A stretch of DNA of 64,000 nucleotides from Lepus europaeus. Its lineage: Eukaryota > Chordata > Mammalia > Lagomorpha > Leporidae. The notes under the pieces were generated by a model that saw only the letters and a program-made list of their open reading frames with translations, had not been told where the DNA came from and searched no databases. Below, piece after piece: positions 13,087 to 24,964 of the stretch (the stretch's first letter is position 1; each line of letters starts with the position of its first letter). Location: positions 77,515,179 through 77,579,178 of the forward strand of contig NC_084840.1 in NCBI RefSeq assembly GCF_033115175.1. Reading direction: 5' to 3'. The translations under genes were made by a program, and so were the position numbers.

Positions 13087-13378
13087 TTGAAATTTTTAAG
13101 TAAATAAGATTTCTTGAAATAAAAAATAAATAAAATATAAGCCTCTAGAATAAGATATAAACAAACAATTCATTAGAAGAGTTACAGAAAAACTAGTGAA
13201 CTAGTGTAACAATATATAATACAAAGAATCAAAATAAATGAGGTAAGTGAACAAGAATTAAAGATACTTAAAGAAAAACAATGACAAATCCACTATACCA
13301 GTCAGGGCCACTTTTTGGCTTGTACAGTATCTGGGTCCATGTCTCTCCTTCAACTCTCCCAGCATCACAATAATTTCT

Positions 13379-13688
13379 TTCTTTTTTTTCTTTTTGACAG
13401 GCAGAGTTAGAGAGAGACAGAGAGAAAGGTCTTCCTTCCATTGGTTCACTCCCAAAATGGTCGCTACGGCTGGTGCGCTGCACCCATCAGGAGCCAGGTG
13501 CTTCCTCCTGGTCTTCCATGCGGGTGCAGGGCCCAAGCACCTGGGCCATCCTCCACTGCAATCCCGGGCCACAGCAGAGAACTGGACTGGAAGAGGAGCA
13601 ACCAGGACAGAATCCAGTGCCCCAACCAGGACTAGAACCCGGGCTGCCAGCGCCGCAGGCGGAGGATTAGCCTAGTGAACCGCAGTGC
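13379..13688 (-). repeat. C-SINE
   Basis: Target duplication AATAATTTCT at 13369-13378 and 13689-13698. Confidence 0.93.
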
Positions 13689-13870
13689 CAATAATTTCTC
13701 TTAGTTCTGATCAACTCCTAACCAGAATCATAAAAGGTAGTTCTGGGAAGCATATTCAGTTTAGCAAAATTGGCACATCATAAAACTACCATAGATATAT
13801 CTATCTAGCAGAAATGCCCAGGGAATATAGTACAGAATGAGAAAGAGGCAATATTGAAAGAGATATTGTG

Positions 13871-14180
13871 CTGCCGCCGCGACTCAATAGGCTAATCCTC
13901 TGCCTTGCAGCGCCGGCACACCAGGTTCTAGTCCCGGTTGCCCCTCTTCCAGTCCAGCTCTCTGCTGTGGCCCGGGAAGTGCAGTGGAGGATGGCCCAAG
14001 GGCTTGGGCCCTGCACCCCATGGGAGACCAGGAGAAGCACCTGGCTCCTGGCTTCGGATCAGCGCGGCGCACCGGCCGCGGCGGCCATTGGAGGGTGAAC
14101 CAACAGTAAAGGAAGACCTTTCTCACTGTCTCACTCTCTCTCACTGTCCACTCTGTTTGTCAAAAAAAAAAAAAAAAAAC
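13871..14180 (+). repeat. C-SINE
   Basis: GC-rich young type, with a shortened pre-B-box region (a single CCGGTTGCCCCTC block) and an A tail of about 18. Confidence 0.92.
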
Positions 14181-14657
14181 ATAAAAAAAGAGATAACAGG
14201 ATTTCCAGAATTAATAAATTGATAAAGCATCAGATTTAAGAAATACAGTAAGTCCTAAAGAGGAGAAAGTAAAACGTTATTGTAAAACTACAGAGCCCCA
14301 AAGAGAAATAAAAGATGACATCAAAAGCATCCGATAATAAACTGAATTATCTCAATGGGGACAATTCGTAGATCTGCAGAAAACTCTACAGGAACAATTG
14401 AAAAGAGAGGACAATAGAATAATATCTTCCCTATATGAAGAGAAAATGTCTGTTATCTAGAATTGCATTGCCAGATAAATTATCTCAAAAGAGGGAGGAC
14501 AAAATAAATACATATTCAGATGTTGGAAAGGTTTATGATTTATGAGCTTCCTGAATTATAAGGGAAGTTCTTCAACAAGACAGAAATTGAACACTGAAGG
14601 AAGGTGTAGGGTTCAAGGAGCAGTGTCTGCAAAGAAATTGAAAATGATATGGTCAAA

Positions 14658-14997
14658 GGCCGGCGCCGTGGCTTAACAGGCTAATCCTCCGCCTTGCGGC
14701 GCCAGCACACCAGGTTCTAGTCCCGGTCGGGGCGCCAGATTCTGTCCCGGTTGCCCCTCTTCCAGGCCAGCTCTCTGCTATGGCCTGGGAGTGCAGTGGA
14801 GGATGGCCCAAGTCCTTGGGCCCTGCACCCGTATGGGAGACCAGGAAAAGCACCTGGCTCCTGGCTTCGGATCAGCGAGATGCGCCGGCCGCAGCGGCCA
14901 TTGGAGGGTGAACCAACGGCAAAAAGGAAGACCTTTCTCTCTGTCTCTCTCTCTCACTATCCACTCTGCCTGTCCAAAAAAAAAAAAAAAAAAAAAA
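14658..14997 (+). repeat. C-SINE
   Basis: Target duplication GATATGGTCAAA at 14646-14657 and 14998-15009; A tail over 20 nt; young. Confidence 0.97.
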
Positions 14998-15128
14998 GAT
15001 ATGGTCAAATCTAAACAAGCATTGATTACAAATAATCATATGAATGCCTAATTTGGTTGGTGTAATGAATACCCAAGCAGAATGAAATTAAGATGAACCT
15101 AAAATATTAGACATATAAAAAGGAAGGA

Positions 15129-15420
15129 GAATATCAGTTAAGATGCTGGTTAGAATGCCCATATCCCACATAAGAGTACCTATTTTTGACTCCCAGCTTC
15201 AGCTTTTAATTCTAACTTCCCATTAATACAAGCTATGGAGTGTAGTGATGTAGAGTTGTAGCTGAGTTCCTGCCACACACATCTAGAGGTGCGGAATGAG
15301 TGCCCAGCTTCTGGTTTTAGTCTGGCCCAGTCCCAGTCTCAGCAGGCATTTCAGGGCATTAACCAGTGAATGGGAGCTCTCTCTGTCTCTGCCTCTCAAA
15401 TAAATCAACAAAATTTTCAA
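15129..15420 (+). repeat. Divergent C-SINE
   Basis: Old copy with degenerate head (CAGTTAAGATGCTGG) and GGGAGCTCTCTCTGTCTCTGCC tract. Confidence 0.7.
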
Positions 15421-15429
15421 AAATAGGAG

Positions 15430-17740
15430 CAGTATCTGCAAAAGTTCCTATAAAGCGCAGTAGGGTTAAATACATTAAGACAAAAAGCACTAATTGAGAT
15501 AAAGAGGCTTACAGCAAAATGATAAAAAGGAATCGTTTGTATATACCTAACCCTACAAATGTATGAAGCAGAAGTGGACAGACTTACAAGAAGAAATTGA
15601 CCAATCACAAACACATTAGGAGATTGATGTATCCCCTTCTAAAAGCAAGAAGTCAAGAAAATCCAACATTTGTCAGGGAAATTAGGGAGAACTAAATGAA
15701 AAAGATGACCATAATATTCTGTATCGTGTAAAATTTTATCAAACCATTGTAATATCTTAACATCAACCTTGTTTTAAGAAATAGGGAAGATAAATCAATC
15801 TACATTTTATAAAACAGGAAACAGAGAACCCAAGAATTTTAGTGACAGAATCAAATAACCAAACTATCAACAAAGGCCAAAATGGAAACTATTCTTGTTC
15901 CAAGCTGAAACCTTATAAATCAAGTTTTTCTTGCTATTACCTTAACTTCTTTATTCTATCCTTTTCTTTCACTGCCAAGATCAGATATTGAAAAAATAAT
16001 TATGTTATTATATTAAAGTGCTTTCAACATCATGGAGAATTAGGCATTATTAATATAATAAGTTGATCCACCCATTCTTCTCACTGTGTCCCCACACATA
16101 CTCTCTAGAGTATCTACCTCCTTAAATAACCTTCCAGATGTTGCTGCTGAGTTCATAAAAGATACCAATGGCTCACCAAGGCCAGAGAGAAGCGCAAACA
16201 CTGCAGCATACACATTTACGCTTTAGCAATAGGTGTGGAGGGAAATCATTATTTGCGGGAAATGACACCACTGGGATCTTGCTCGCTAACCATCCTCTTG
16301 CTTCCAAGATGCTCCTTTACCAAATGCAAGCAGAAGCAGCTTTCAGGTTGCAAACTGAATGTTCCACCTCCTTCTTAAGGATTGCATTTCTGAGAAAAAG
16401 ACACTTAAATTGGCACCTTTCTTGCTGCCCAGATCTATGAGGTACTCTGAATGGAACTGTCCAGAATGGTGAGAGTCAGTGGCCAACCCCAAGAGCCCAC
16501 CCTGGCAGGATTAGTGGGAAGAGATAAACTTGCCCTGTGTGGGTGAGAGGACACAGGGCTCAGGGGACTAAGACACATTATTCCCAAGGAGATCTGGCCT
16601 AGAAGAGGGAGGTTTCCAGGAAGTTAAGAGGAAACAGGACAGATTCCTAAGAAAGAAGCCAAGATTTATTGTCTCTACACCCCATACTCCAGAGCAGGGA
16701 TTCTTCGTTGGGGGCAATTCTGCCCCCATGACACATGGCTGGAAACATTCCAGGTCCTCTCAAAGTTGGGGGAGAGGGAGTTACAAGTTTCTAATGGTGA
16801 AGGTCAGGGATGCTGTTGAACATCCCACAATGCCCAGGGTGTTCCCCAAACCAGGAAATGCATGGCCCAAATGTCAACTGTGCCAAGATTGAGAAATCCT
16901 GCTCAGCAGGCACCAACCAAGACAGCCTGTCCTCACACATCAGAGCTCATAAAGACAGAGAGAGGTGTTAAACTCAGATTTCCAATTACCTACCTCTCAT
17001 CCTATATAAATCCTATCACTGTTGAGGTAGAAAAAATCTAAAACAAAAACTCAAAGTCTGTAATATGTGAACAAATGAACAAAGTAATGGATTTGTATTA
17101 AAACACATCTAGTTTCATGGTACTATGAATCTCAAAAATATCCCAGCCCAGACAGCTATAGATAAAGAAACAGATTGAGGTATCCCTAGAAAGAGGCTGA
17201 AACTTGGATGAGGGTTATCTCTCCACAATGGCTTTCCATATGACTCCCAAAACACTCATGGCTTTCAAGAGCTCTGATAACCTCAGAAGTCCACTGACCT
17301 CTCTAGAAGTCCACTGACCTCATCTAGAAAAATTTTGAGAGCTAAGATCAGCTGTCTGTGAGGGGGGTTAAGGTCTTTCTCAAAGGCCTGGGGAGCCCCC
17401 AGCTCTCCTGCACTGCCCCTCATTACTGCCTCAGCCCAAAATTCAAGGTGGATGTAGAAAGCAACAAGACTCAGTGCAAGGGCTGGTTCTCACCCTAACT
17501 CTGTCACCCTAGGCCTGTGTGGTCCTGGTAAGGCACTTCTCACAGCCTCAGTTTACTCGTCTGTTAACTAAGGGGTCACCTGGCTGAAGTACCCCACATC
17601 TCCCCATAGAGTAAAATCCAGGCTCCCTAGGCCATCCATCAGGGCATGCCTTGGGTGTGGACCAGCTTCTAACCCTCCACTGCCCATCTCCTTTCTGGTT
17701 GTCTTCCTTCCCCCTAGTTCCTCTCTTCCTTGGCTCGGTC
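15430..17740. other. Non-coding stretch with MER20
   Basis: Only the MER20-like element at 16697-16905 is recognised. A 90-aa frame at 16168-16440 is not supported. Confidence 0.5.
16697..16905 (+). mobile_element. MER20-like hAT-Charlie DNA element
   Basis: The wording AGCAGGGATTCTTCGTTGGGGGCAATTCTGCCCCC through to CCAAGATTGAGAAATCCTGCTC matches the MER20 plan (short non-autonomous hAT, about 219 bp). MER20 copies have been shown elsewhere to act as progesterone/cAMP-responsive enhancers; no such role is shown here. Confidence 0.7.
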
Positions 17741-17745
17741 CACAT

Positions 17746-18063
17746 TTTTTTTTGACAGGCAGAGTTAGTGAGAGAGAGAGACAGAGAGAAAGGTCTTCCT
17801 TCCATTGGTTCACCCCCCAAATGGCTGTTAAGGCCGGCACGCTGCGTCGATCTGAAGCCAGAAGCCAGATGCTTCCTCCTGGTCTCCCATGCAGGTGCAG
17901 GGCCCAAGGACCTGGGCCATCCTCCACTGCAATCCCGGGCCACAGCAGAGAGCTGAACTGGAAGAGGAGCAACTGGGACAGAATCCGGCGCCCCGACCGG
18001 GACTAGAACCCAGGGTGCTGGCACCGCAGGCTGAGGATTAGCCTAGTGAGCCACGGTGCCGGC
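17746..18063 (-). repeat. C-SINE
   Basis: Diverged target duplication GGCTCGGTCCACAT against GGCTCTGTCCATAT on the two sides. Confidence 0.93.
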
Positions 18064-18228
18064 CAAGGCTCTGTCCATATTAATTCATCCTTTTTGGTGA
18101 TGTCCCTTCTGCTTCTCTCCTCTCCTGACAAACGTGCACCTGTCTTGAGGTGGACAGTGTTACTTCCTGTGTACTACAGCATTTATTGCCACAGGGAAAT
18201 AGATTCAATTTTAGCCTATCTTTCTTTT

Positions 18229-18548
18229 AAAAAAATATTTATTTACTTGAGAGGCAGTTACAGACAGAGAAGGGGGAAGACAGAGATAGATCTTCCATCC
18301 CCTGGTTCACTCCCCAAATGGCCACAATGGCCAGAACTGGACCAATCTGAAGCCAAGAGCCAGAAGCTTCTTCTAGGTTTCCCACACGGGTACAGGGGCC
18401 CAAGGACTTTGGGCAATCCTCTTCTGCTTTCCCAGGCAATCAGCAGGGAGCCAGACTGGAAGTGGAGCAGCTGGGACTCAAACAGGCGCCCATATAGGAT
18501 GCCAGCCCCGCAGGCCCACGCTTAACCTAACGTGCCATAGTGCCGGCC
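18229..18548 (-). repeat. C-SINE
   Basis: Reverse copy ending CATAGTGCCGGCC; moderately diverged. Confidence 0.9.
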
Positions 18549-19039
18549 TGACTTTCTAAACTGTGAGTGCCCTGTCTGAACAGACACAGCCACTGACTTC
18601 TCTCTGAAACCCTGAGAGTCCTGGCAGCACCTGGAACACAGTAGGTACTCAATGAATAAAAAATGCATAAACCAGTGAAATTCAGGTGATTTTCCCATTA
18701 AAAACTCTAGGCACAGAGCATATGACAAGCACAATCATGACAAGGCACAGATAACACTGCTCAGTCAGAATTCACAAAAAATGGCAGAACAATAGATGCA
18801 CTTCAAATCATCTCCACTTGCAAAGCAAGTCCTGTATTCAGATTTCCCAAAGGAGGGTTACAGTGAGAGGGATGTAATAAGTCTGAAATTAGTCAGACAC
18901 CACATCTCAGTTTACCAGTGAGGTGCAGTTTTGTTTATCTGTTTGTTTGTTTTATCAATGAAGCAATTGGCTAAGGGCAGGAAGAGAATTGGGAGGTGAT
19001 AGGAGGGGAGGGCAGTAGGAGGGGTCAAGGCTATGGAGC

Positions 19040-19180
19040 ACCTGTCATCTGCATGACGTCAACAGCTGGTTCTGGTTGTATTTTAAATGAAATCTCATCC
19101 CAGTGTAGTTACTACGTCTGGAATTACGATCCACCCTGTGATCTGTCACTTTTATATATATACACAGGGGAGTGAAGCAG
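19040..19180 (+). promoter_or_regulatory. UCN3: Candidate UCN3 promoter (CRE, E-boxes, TATA)
   Basis: Seen: a perfect palindromic CRE, TGACGTCA, at 19054-19061; E-boxes CATCTG (19046-19051) and CAGCTG (19063-19068); and a TATA-like TTTATATATATA at 19151-19162. The stretch is non-repetitive and is followed by a candidate first exon. CRE and NeuroD-type E-boxes suit a cAMP-responsive endocrine gene. The link to UCN3 is inferred from spacing: about 7.8 kb upstream of the coding exon, in line with the several-kb intron of the human gene. Confidence 0.42.
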
Positions 19181-19181
19181 T

Positions 19182-19337
19182 TTCCATAGAGAAGGAATAT
19201 CACAGCCCACTTACTGACAATACAGGAGAAGAAGGAGCCAGCGACCCCAGAGCCTGCAGAAGTTCAAGGGGATGTGCCTGGGGCAGACCTCCTGACCTTG
19301 AAGCTGCGCCAGCCTTCCTGAACATTTCCACTCCAGA
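19182..19337 (+). other. UCN3: Candidate non-coding exon 1 of UCN3
   Basis: The region begins about 25-30 nt after the TATA element. It is fairly GC-rich, free of recognisable repeats, and ends at CTCCAGA|GTAAAG, an acceptable donor (GT at 19338-19339). An open frame (19087-19341) crosses it but looks incidental. Exon 1 of UCN3 is known to be non-coding in other mammals. Only cDNA could settle the boundaries. Confidence 0.35.
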
Positions 19338-19761
19338 GTAAAGTCCACTCACGGGTAGGATTGTGGTTGGGGACTGATTTATGAAGGATAAACGAATTTG
19401 CTCTGAGCGGGGCAGGAGGTGCTGGGTACCAGACAGGTGTAGGGGGTGAGAGTTGTTAGCATCCTGAGTAAGCACCTAGAGGCGTGAGTACTGAAGTCCC
19501 TGTATTTTTAATCGACATGAATTGGTCCCAAAGAGGGAAGTTTCATCCTCCCCTTGTTGGTATAGAGAGATCTGCTTTGCAAAAGATGATAGAGCAGAAG
19601 CAGAATGTGTTCATACAAATCTACTGTTTCTGAACAGAGTTCAGTTGTGAACATGAAAGGCAGTGCTTGGTGACAGTTTCCAAACTGAGGATGGGGTGGG
19701 GATTCTGGGAAAAACAGAAACTCCAGGACATCATCCCACAGCAAAGCCGTGAGGATATTTG

Positions 19762-19965
19762 AACTTGTATGTTTACCATGTGCCAGAGTCGTTAACCCTT
19801 ATCTCCTTTCATTCTGCGATACACCTGGGAGATAATGCCTTCTTTTTAGGATTCAGCAACTGGAACAGAGAGGGTAAGTGATTCACGCAAGGCAAGCTGT
19901 AAGTGAGGAGATGTTGGAACCCAGGTCCTCTGCCTTATAAGCCCAGAGTCCTTTCTTTGCCACAC
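19762..19965 (+). repeat. MIR element
   Basis: TTTACCATGTGCCAGAGTCGTTAACCC through GGTAAGTGATTCACGCAAGGCAAGC to GGAACCCAGGTCCTCTGCC follow the MIR consensus order. It lies shortly downstream of the candidate UCN3 first exon. Confidence 0.75.
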
Positions 19966-22084
19966 TGTGGGGTGGGTATGAAGAGGAGTCAGACATTTAC
20001 CAGGGCTAAGTGCTAACTGTAAAGGGAGGAATGGTAAAGGTGGATGTTTGATGCTTATATTGTGATGTCCAAGTTTTCTGAGAAATATTGTTTGCCATTT
20101 TCTCCCTTAACATAGCTATGCAGAAATAAAAGAAAGTGGGGGGGGGGGCACTTCTGAGACCAGATTGAATAAGATCCTATAATGACCAGGGTGTCCAGAG
20201 CACGCCAACTTTCTCCTAAGTGTTCCTCCCTCTTCAAGGGATACTCCTCTGATGCATAAACTCTCAGTGTTCATGTGTAGAGTGAGTTGCATAGGGAACT
20301 ATGTTTGTATGTGTTCCACATAAACCCTTCCACAAATCTAAAAAAGAAATTTTGAAACAGCTGATTTCTATAATATTTTTAAGTGCTTAAGGGTCCCCTA
20401 GGATCTGCAGCCATGGCTTCAAAAAATGTTTTTCAATGGTTCATTTTTTAGTTAAAACTGGGCCACTCAGAGAATAGCTCTGCCTTCATTGTTGCCACAC
20501 TTGGCAAAAGAGTGGAATCTGTGCCATTTGCCTCCTGACTTTTCTATTCTACTCTTTTTTCCCCCTCTCCCTAGCAGGTGCTCTGAGTTTTAGACTGGGC
20601 TGCTCCTCAATGCCTCACATTTTAGGTTGAACTCTGTCACAGTTTTCAGAAATAACTATAGCTCTTTAAAGAACGATCAAAAGACACTACTATAATAATA
20701 ATTCAAAGGAATGGTTGAGTTTCAGGCATTCAAAGAGATAAATATTGGTATAGAGTTTTGTCCCTTAAACCTAACTAGAGTGCTCAGTTTCCATGGCAGG
20801 TATTAGGAAATATTAAACCTCTGTGTTGATTCACTGGGGAGTATGGTGAAGGAGTCCCAAGAATGAACAGGGGTAACTTGCTAAGGAATTAGGCTATGTG
20901 AAGAGTCAAGCACAACTTTTCTGTGGTGAATAGTTTTTGTGTATCCTGCAAACCTGAAACAAATCCTAAAATGAAAAGTCCCAGAAAGGTACCTAAATCT
21001 GTCTTCCATCCTTCAGCCACTCACTTTGATGGTAAAATATCGAGGATGGCAAAAAGCCCTTATATTTTAGAAAATCTAAAAGTAAGATCAGCATGAGGCA
21101 TCCCTGTCATGTACAATTCATGGTTCTGGGGAGTGGTCTTTGCTTTATAACTCTGCATCAGTGCTAAGGACAAGGGGACACTGTCCAAAACCCCCACAAC
21201 CCTGCCCATGCTAGAGCCAAGGGCTTGCAGATATAGAGGGAGGTTTTGCTAAGCTAGGTGCATATGTGGCAGAACCCCTGCACAGCACTTGCTCACAGGC
21301 ACACTTTGTAGATGGTTTAGACATGTCAGGTACTCTCTGTACAAATACAATGTCTTCCCCTAATGAGCAACATGAGATTTGAAAAGCAAGAGGGTAAAAT
21401 ATTTTTAAAGAGTTGGTCCGCCAAAAAAATTGGGGAAAAGTAAACAAAAAGTAAAAAGAGATCACCTCCTCCATACCCTCCATGGATTGCTTTTGTAATG
21501 GACTTGAGTCCAGTCACTTTTCCAGGAGGCTACATCATTTGGCAGCCCACTGCATGGAAAAACCTGTATTTTTTCCCCCCAGGAAAACTGTAGGAAGTTA
21601 TTACGAAGTCTGTCTCATATTCAGAAACCCTTTTATAACTTTAGATATAGATGTATGAGTTCAAAATAAAGCACAAAACAAAAAAAAAAGCCTTTTAAAG
21701 GATTTTTCCCTCTGTAATCTGCAAAACTATGCATTTGCAGAGAGAATATATAGCCATAAAGAAAATTTAAAAAAGATTGCTTTGTTTTTGGAAAATGAAT
21801 TGGTTTTATTAAGTGCCTGGAATACTAATCTAACTTTAGTTCATTTAACAAATCTTTATTGAGTCTTTGATTCAGTATAAGACATCATTGACCACATCGG
21901 CCCCTCCCTAGCCTCTCATATGGCACCACTAAGGAACAAAATGACCCACAGGGAAAATCTGCCCATAATGAAATGTTTCCACATTGTAGCTGAAATGGAA
22001 ACTACAAAGAAATGCAACCCTCAAAGTGTTCCCCGGGTGGGGGATATATGGGCAGATAAATTCCGGTGTTAAAAAAAAAAAACT

Positions 22085-22443
22085 AGGCCGGCGCCGCGGC
22101 TCAATAGGCTAATCCTCCACATTGCGGCGCCGGCACACCGGGTTCTAGTCCCGGTCAGGGCACCGATCCTGTCCCGGTTGCCCCTCTTCCAGGCCAGCTC
22201 TCTGCTGTGGCCAGGGAGTGCAGTGGAGGATGGCCCAAGTGCTTGGGCCCTGCACCCCATGGGAGACCAGGATAAGCACCTGGCTCCTGCCATCGGATCA
22301 GCGCGGTGCGCCGGCCGCAGCGCGCCTACCGCGGCGGCCATTGGAGGGTGAACCAACGGCAAAAAGGAAGACCTTTCTCTCTGTCTCTCTCTCACTGTCC
22401 ACTCTGCCTGTCAAAAATTAAAAAAAAAAAAAAAAAAAAAAAA
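22085..22443 (+). repeat. C-SINE in presumed UCN3 intron
   Basis: Well-preserved GC-rich copy (GGCCGGCGCCGCGGCTC start) with an A tail over 20 nt. It is the only full C-SINE between 18.6 and 28.5 kb. Confidence 0.95.
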
Positions 22444-23317
22444 CTAAAAGGGCAGCCAGTGTGGTCAGAAAGAGAAATATAGATAATTTCTAGGACAGAA
22501 ATACGGACTTGGACACTAAATGCGTTTGGAATTCTCAACAATTCTTGTGTAAAATTGCAGAAGATTGAGGCTGAAGGCAGAATGTCCTGGGAAGGAAGGG
22601 AGGGTTCTGGGGAGAGGGGAATATGATTTTGTCTGGTGCTTTGGATTTTGTGGCAACAGTTTTAGTGAGGAGGAAATGGAGAGACCCTACAAGGTGGGGG
22701 ATGTGAGGACAGCCCCAAGGCTGCACCTCCAAACCCTCCTTCTTTAACTTATACTCATTTAGTGCCCAGGCAACTTTTACTGAGAAATCATTTCATTCTT
22801 CCAGGCTTTTTTGTAGAGAGGCCTCGTGCTTTCCAAAGTACAAGGATAAAGAATTCAAAAAGACTCCCAAATTGAATTTGCTGCTCTCAAACAGGAAAAC
22901 AGTGAGACCCAGTGTGGGGGGGAGGGGGGCATTTAGGCCTGAGCTGATTAGTGGGAGGGGCAGTCTGAAGCTGCTCAGTGAATGGAACAAGGGGACAAAG
23001 GAACCGATTTGCCACCAGCATTAACCCTTTCTGAACTGGTTTTAATTAATTCAGAGTTAACAAATCATTCAACACTGCTCCCAAGCATTAAGATGCCTTC
23101 AAGTTATAAGAAAGCTAAAACGTCCATCCATACTTTATGTATAAACAGCTAGCCATATCCTTAGTACGAAATAAAGCCATAAGTGTGGTGTTAGATGCAA
23201 TGTTTAAAAGAAAAAGTCCATTTTCTGAAGGACAGTCAATCCATCCTGTAAAGTATTCTCTAGGAGGTCCGGCCTGCATTCTAAGGAGAACAGGGGTGCT
23301 TGGAACTCAGGCAAAAG

Positions 23318-23490
23318 CAGTTGCCAAGTATGGTCCACAGACCCATAGCAGCAGTATAACCTGGGCCCCTGTGGGAAGTGCAAGTTCCCAGGCCCTCTAG
23401 TCAAATCACTGAATCAGAAACTCTCTCTGGATAGGGCTCCCTACTCTGTGTTTGAACAATCCCTTCACAGGATTCTGCAGTTCTCTGAGT
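23318..23490 (+). mobile_element. MER5A-like hAT-Charlie element
   Basis: TATGGTCCACAGACC, CTGAATCAGAAACTCTCTCTGG and CTCTGTGTTTGAACAATCCC are the landmark MER5A strings. It lies in the presumed UCN3 intron. Confidence 0.7.
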
Positions 23491-23645
23491 TAGGGAACAC
23501 TCGCACTAAGTTAAAGGCAAAGCTCACCAGTGTAGTTTGGGTGCATGAGAGGGTGGTATAGCCAAAAACTATAATCAAGAGGTACAACACAATCAAGGAT
23601 ACCGATCTGCAGAAACAAATTACTGGCTCCAACTATCTGACATGC

Positions 23646-23682
23646 ATGTGTGTGTGTGTGTGAGAGAGAGAGAGAGTATGTG
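23646..23682. repeat. (TG)n(AG)n microsatellite
   Basis: TG units pass into AG units, then TGTGTG again. Confidence 0.85.
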
Positions 23683-23764
23683 TGTGAAAAGATTATGTGC
23701 AGACCAAATCTCCTAGTAGGACCTGGAGATTATTATATTTATGTATAAATAGGCATAAACCAGC

Positions 23765-23975
23765 CTTCATTAAGTGTCTGCTTAAACAAACAGCTTTCAC
23801 TGATGGACATTTTTAATTTAATCTTTCACTTAACCTTTATGAAGTATTTATTGTAATCCCATTTATCAGTACAGGAAACTGAATTTCTCAGAGCTTAAGG
23901 AATCTACCCAAGGTCCTCAGACAAACAAAGACGAAGATGGAATTCGAGCATAAATCTGTGTAACTCCAAAGTTTT
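23765..23975 (+). repeat. MIR element
   Basis: TTCATTAAGTGTCTGCTTAAA, then ATCCCATTTATCAGTACAGGAAACTGAATTTCTC and AAGGTCCTCAGAC follow MIR order. Confidence 0.65.
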
Positions 23976-24234
23976 CATTGTTCTCACAGTATGACACAGC
24001 ATGTCCACATCTGGCTAGTGTACATATCGAATTACTTAAAGCAAGAAGGGTGAATTTTTTTATAAAATATTATGAAAAATGTTAGGTAAAATAAGCTGCA
24101 AACTTTTGTAAGGCAAAATGAAAGAAAAACAAATAAAACAAACCCTGGTTTCTAGGGAAAACATTTAAAATAAGGAAGCTGATACAATGGAGAAGACTAA
24201 GGAAAGCAGCAGCTGCCACAGGAAACTTGTCAAG

Positions 24235-24830
24235 CAAATGCACACATGTGTGTTTATGTGGTCCATGTGTGTATACATATATATGTATTTTTGCATACAT
24301 GAGATATGTGCATAAATGGGTACATATACACATGAACACTTTATGTGTGTGTGGAAAGTGTGTGCATGTACATGTGTTTATGTGTATATTGTGTAAAATG
24401 TGTATATGGTTGTGTGTGTCCATTTGTATATGTCTGAAATATATGTAAGTTTTTGTACATACATATGTGAAAGTATGTCTATGCATATATTATGTGTACA
24501 TGTCTGTGAAGTTTTATGTCTTAAATGTTTATATGTGTGTACATATATATTGAGGTATACATGAAATATGTACATGTTAACTGCATTTTATGTGTGTGTA
24601 GATCTATGTGAGTTATGTACATGTGAAGTATATGTTTATGTGAGTCATGTATTGTGAAGTGTATGTATGAGTGTGTGTGATGTGTGTATATGTGCATGAG
24701 TTTGAGGTATATATGTTATGAAGTGTTAATGTGTGTGATATACATGAGATATGTGTATGTGAGGTGTATAGAGCTTTGTATATGAGTAAATGTGCAGTGT
24801 GTATTTGTATACATATGTATTTGTATAGAT
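24235..24830. repeat. Degenerate TG/TATG-rich tract
   Basis: About 600 nt of alternating purine-pyrimidine words (ATGTGTGT, TACATATG, GTATATGTG). Open frames on both strands are by-products of its low complexity. Confidence 0.85.
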
Positions 24831-24964
24831 GAGGGTACCTCAAGACATTTGCAGAAAAATAGAATTAAAGATAAGTTTATTTTGTTGCAAAAAAATTTGA
24901 AATCCATTCACAGTTTTTTCATAAACACTTTATTTTCCACAAATGTTTTTAACACTCCTCTTAT
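24831..24964. repeat. Palindromic DNA-transposon-like repeat, copy B
   Basis: The ends are imperfect inverted repeats (GAGGGTACCTCAAGACATTTG against ACAAATGTTTTTAACACTCCTC). The interior AAGATAAGTTTATTTTG and ATCCATTCACAGTTTTTTCATAAAC matches copy A. Confidence 0.5.

Noticed and set aside
17548-18024. 158-aa minus-strand frame (and many similar frames ending in LSLSLS...CPLCLSKKKK)
   Set aside because: The same peptide wording recurs at every C-SINE on the corresponding strand; these are SINE shadows.
24082-24486. 134-aa minus-strand frame rich in His/Thr/Cys
   Set aside because: It is produced by the degenerate TG/TATG tract; no domain.
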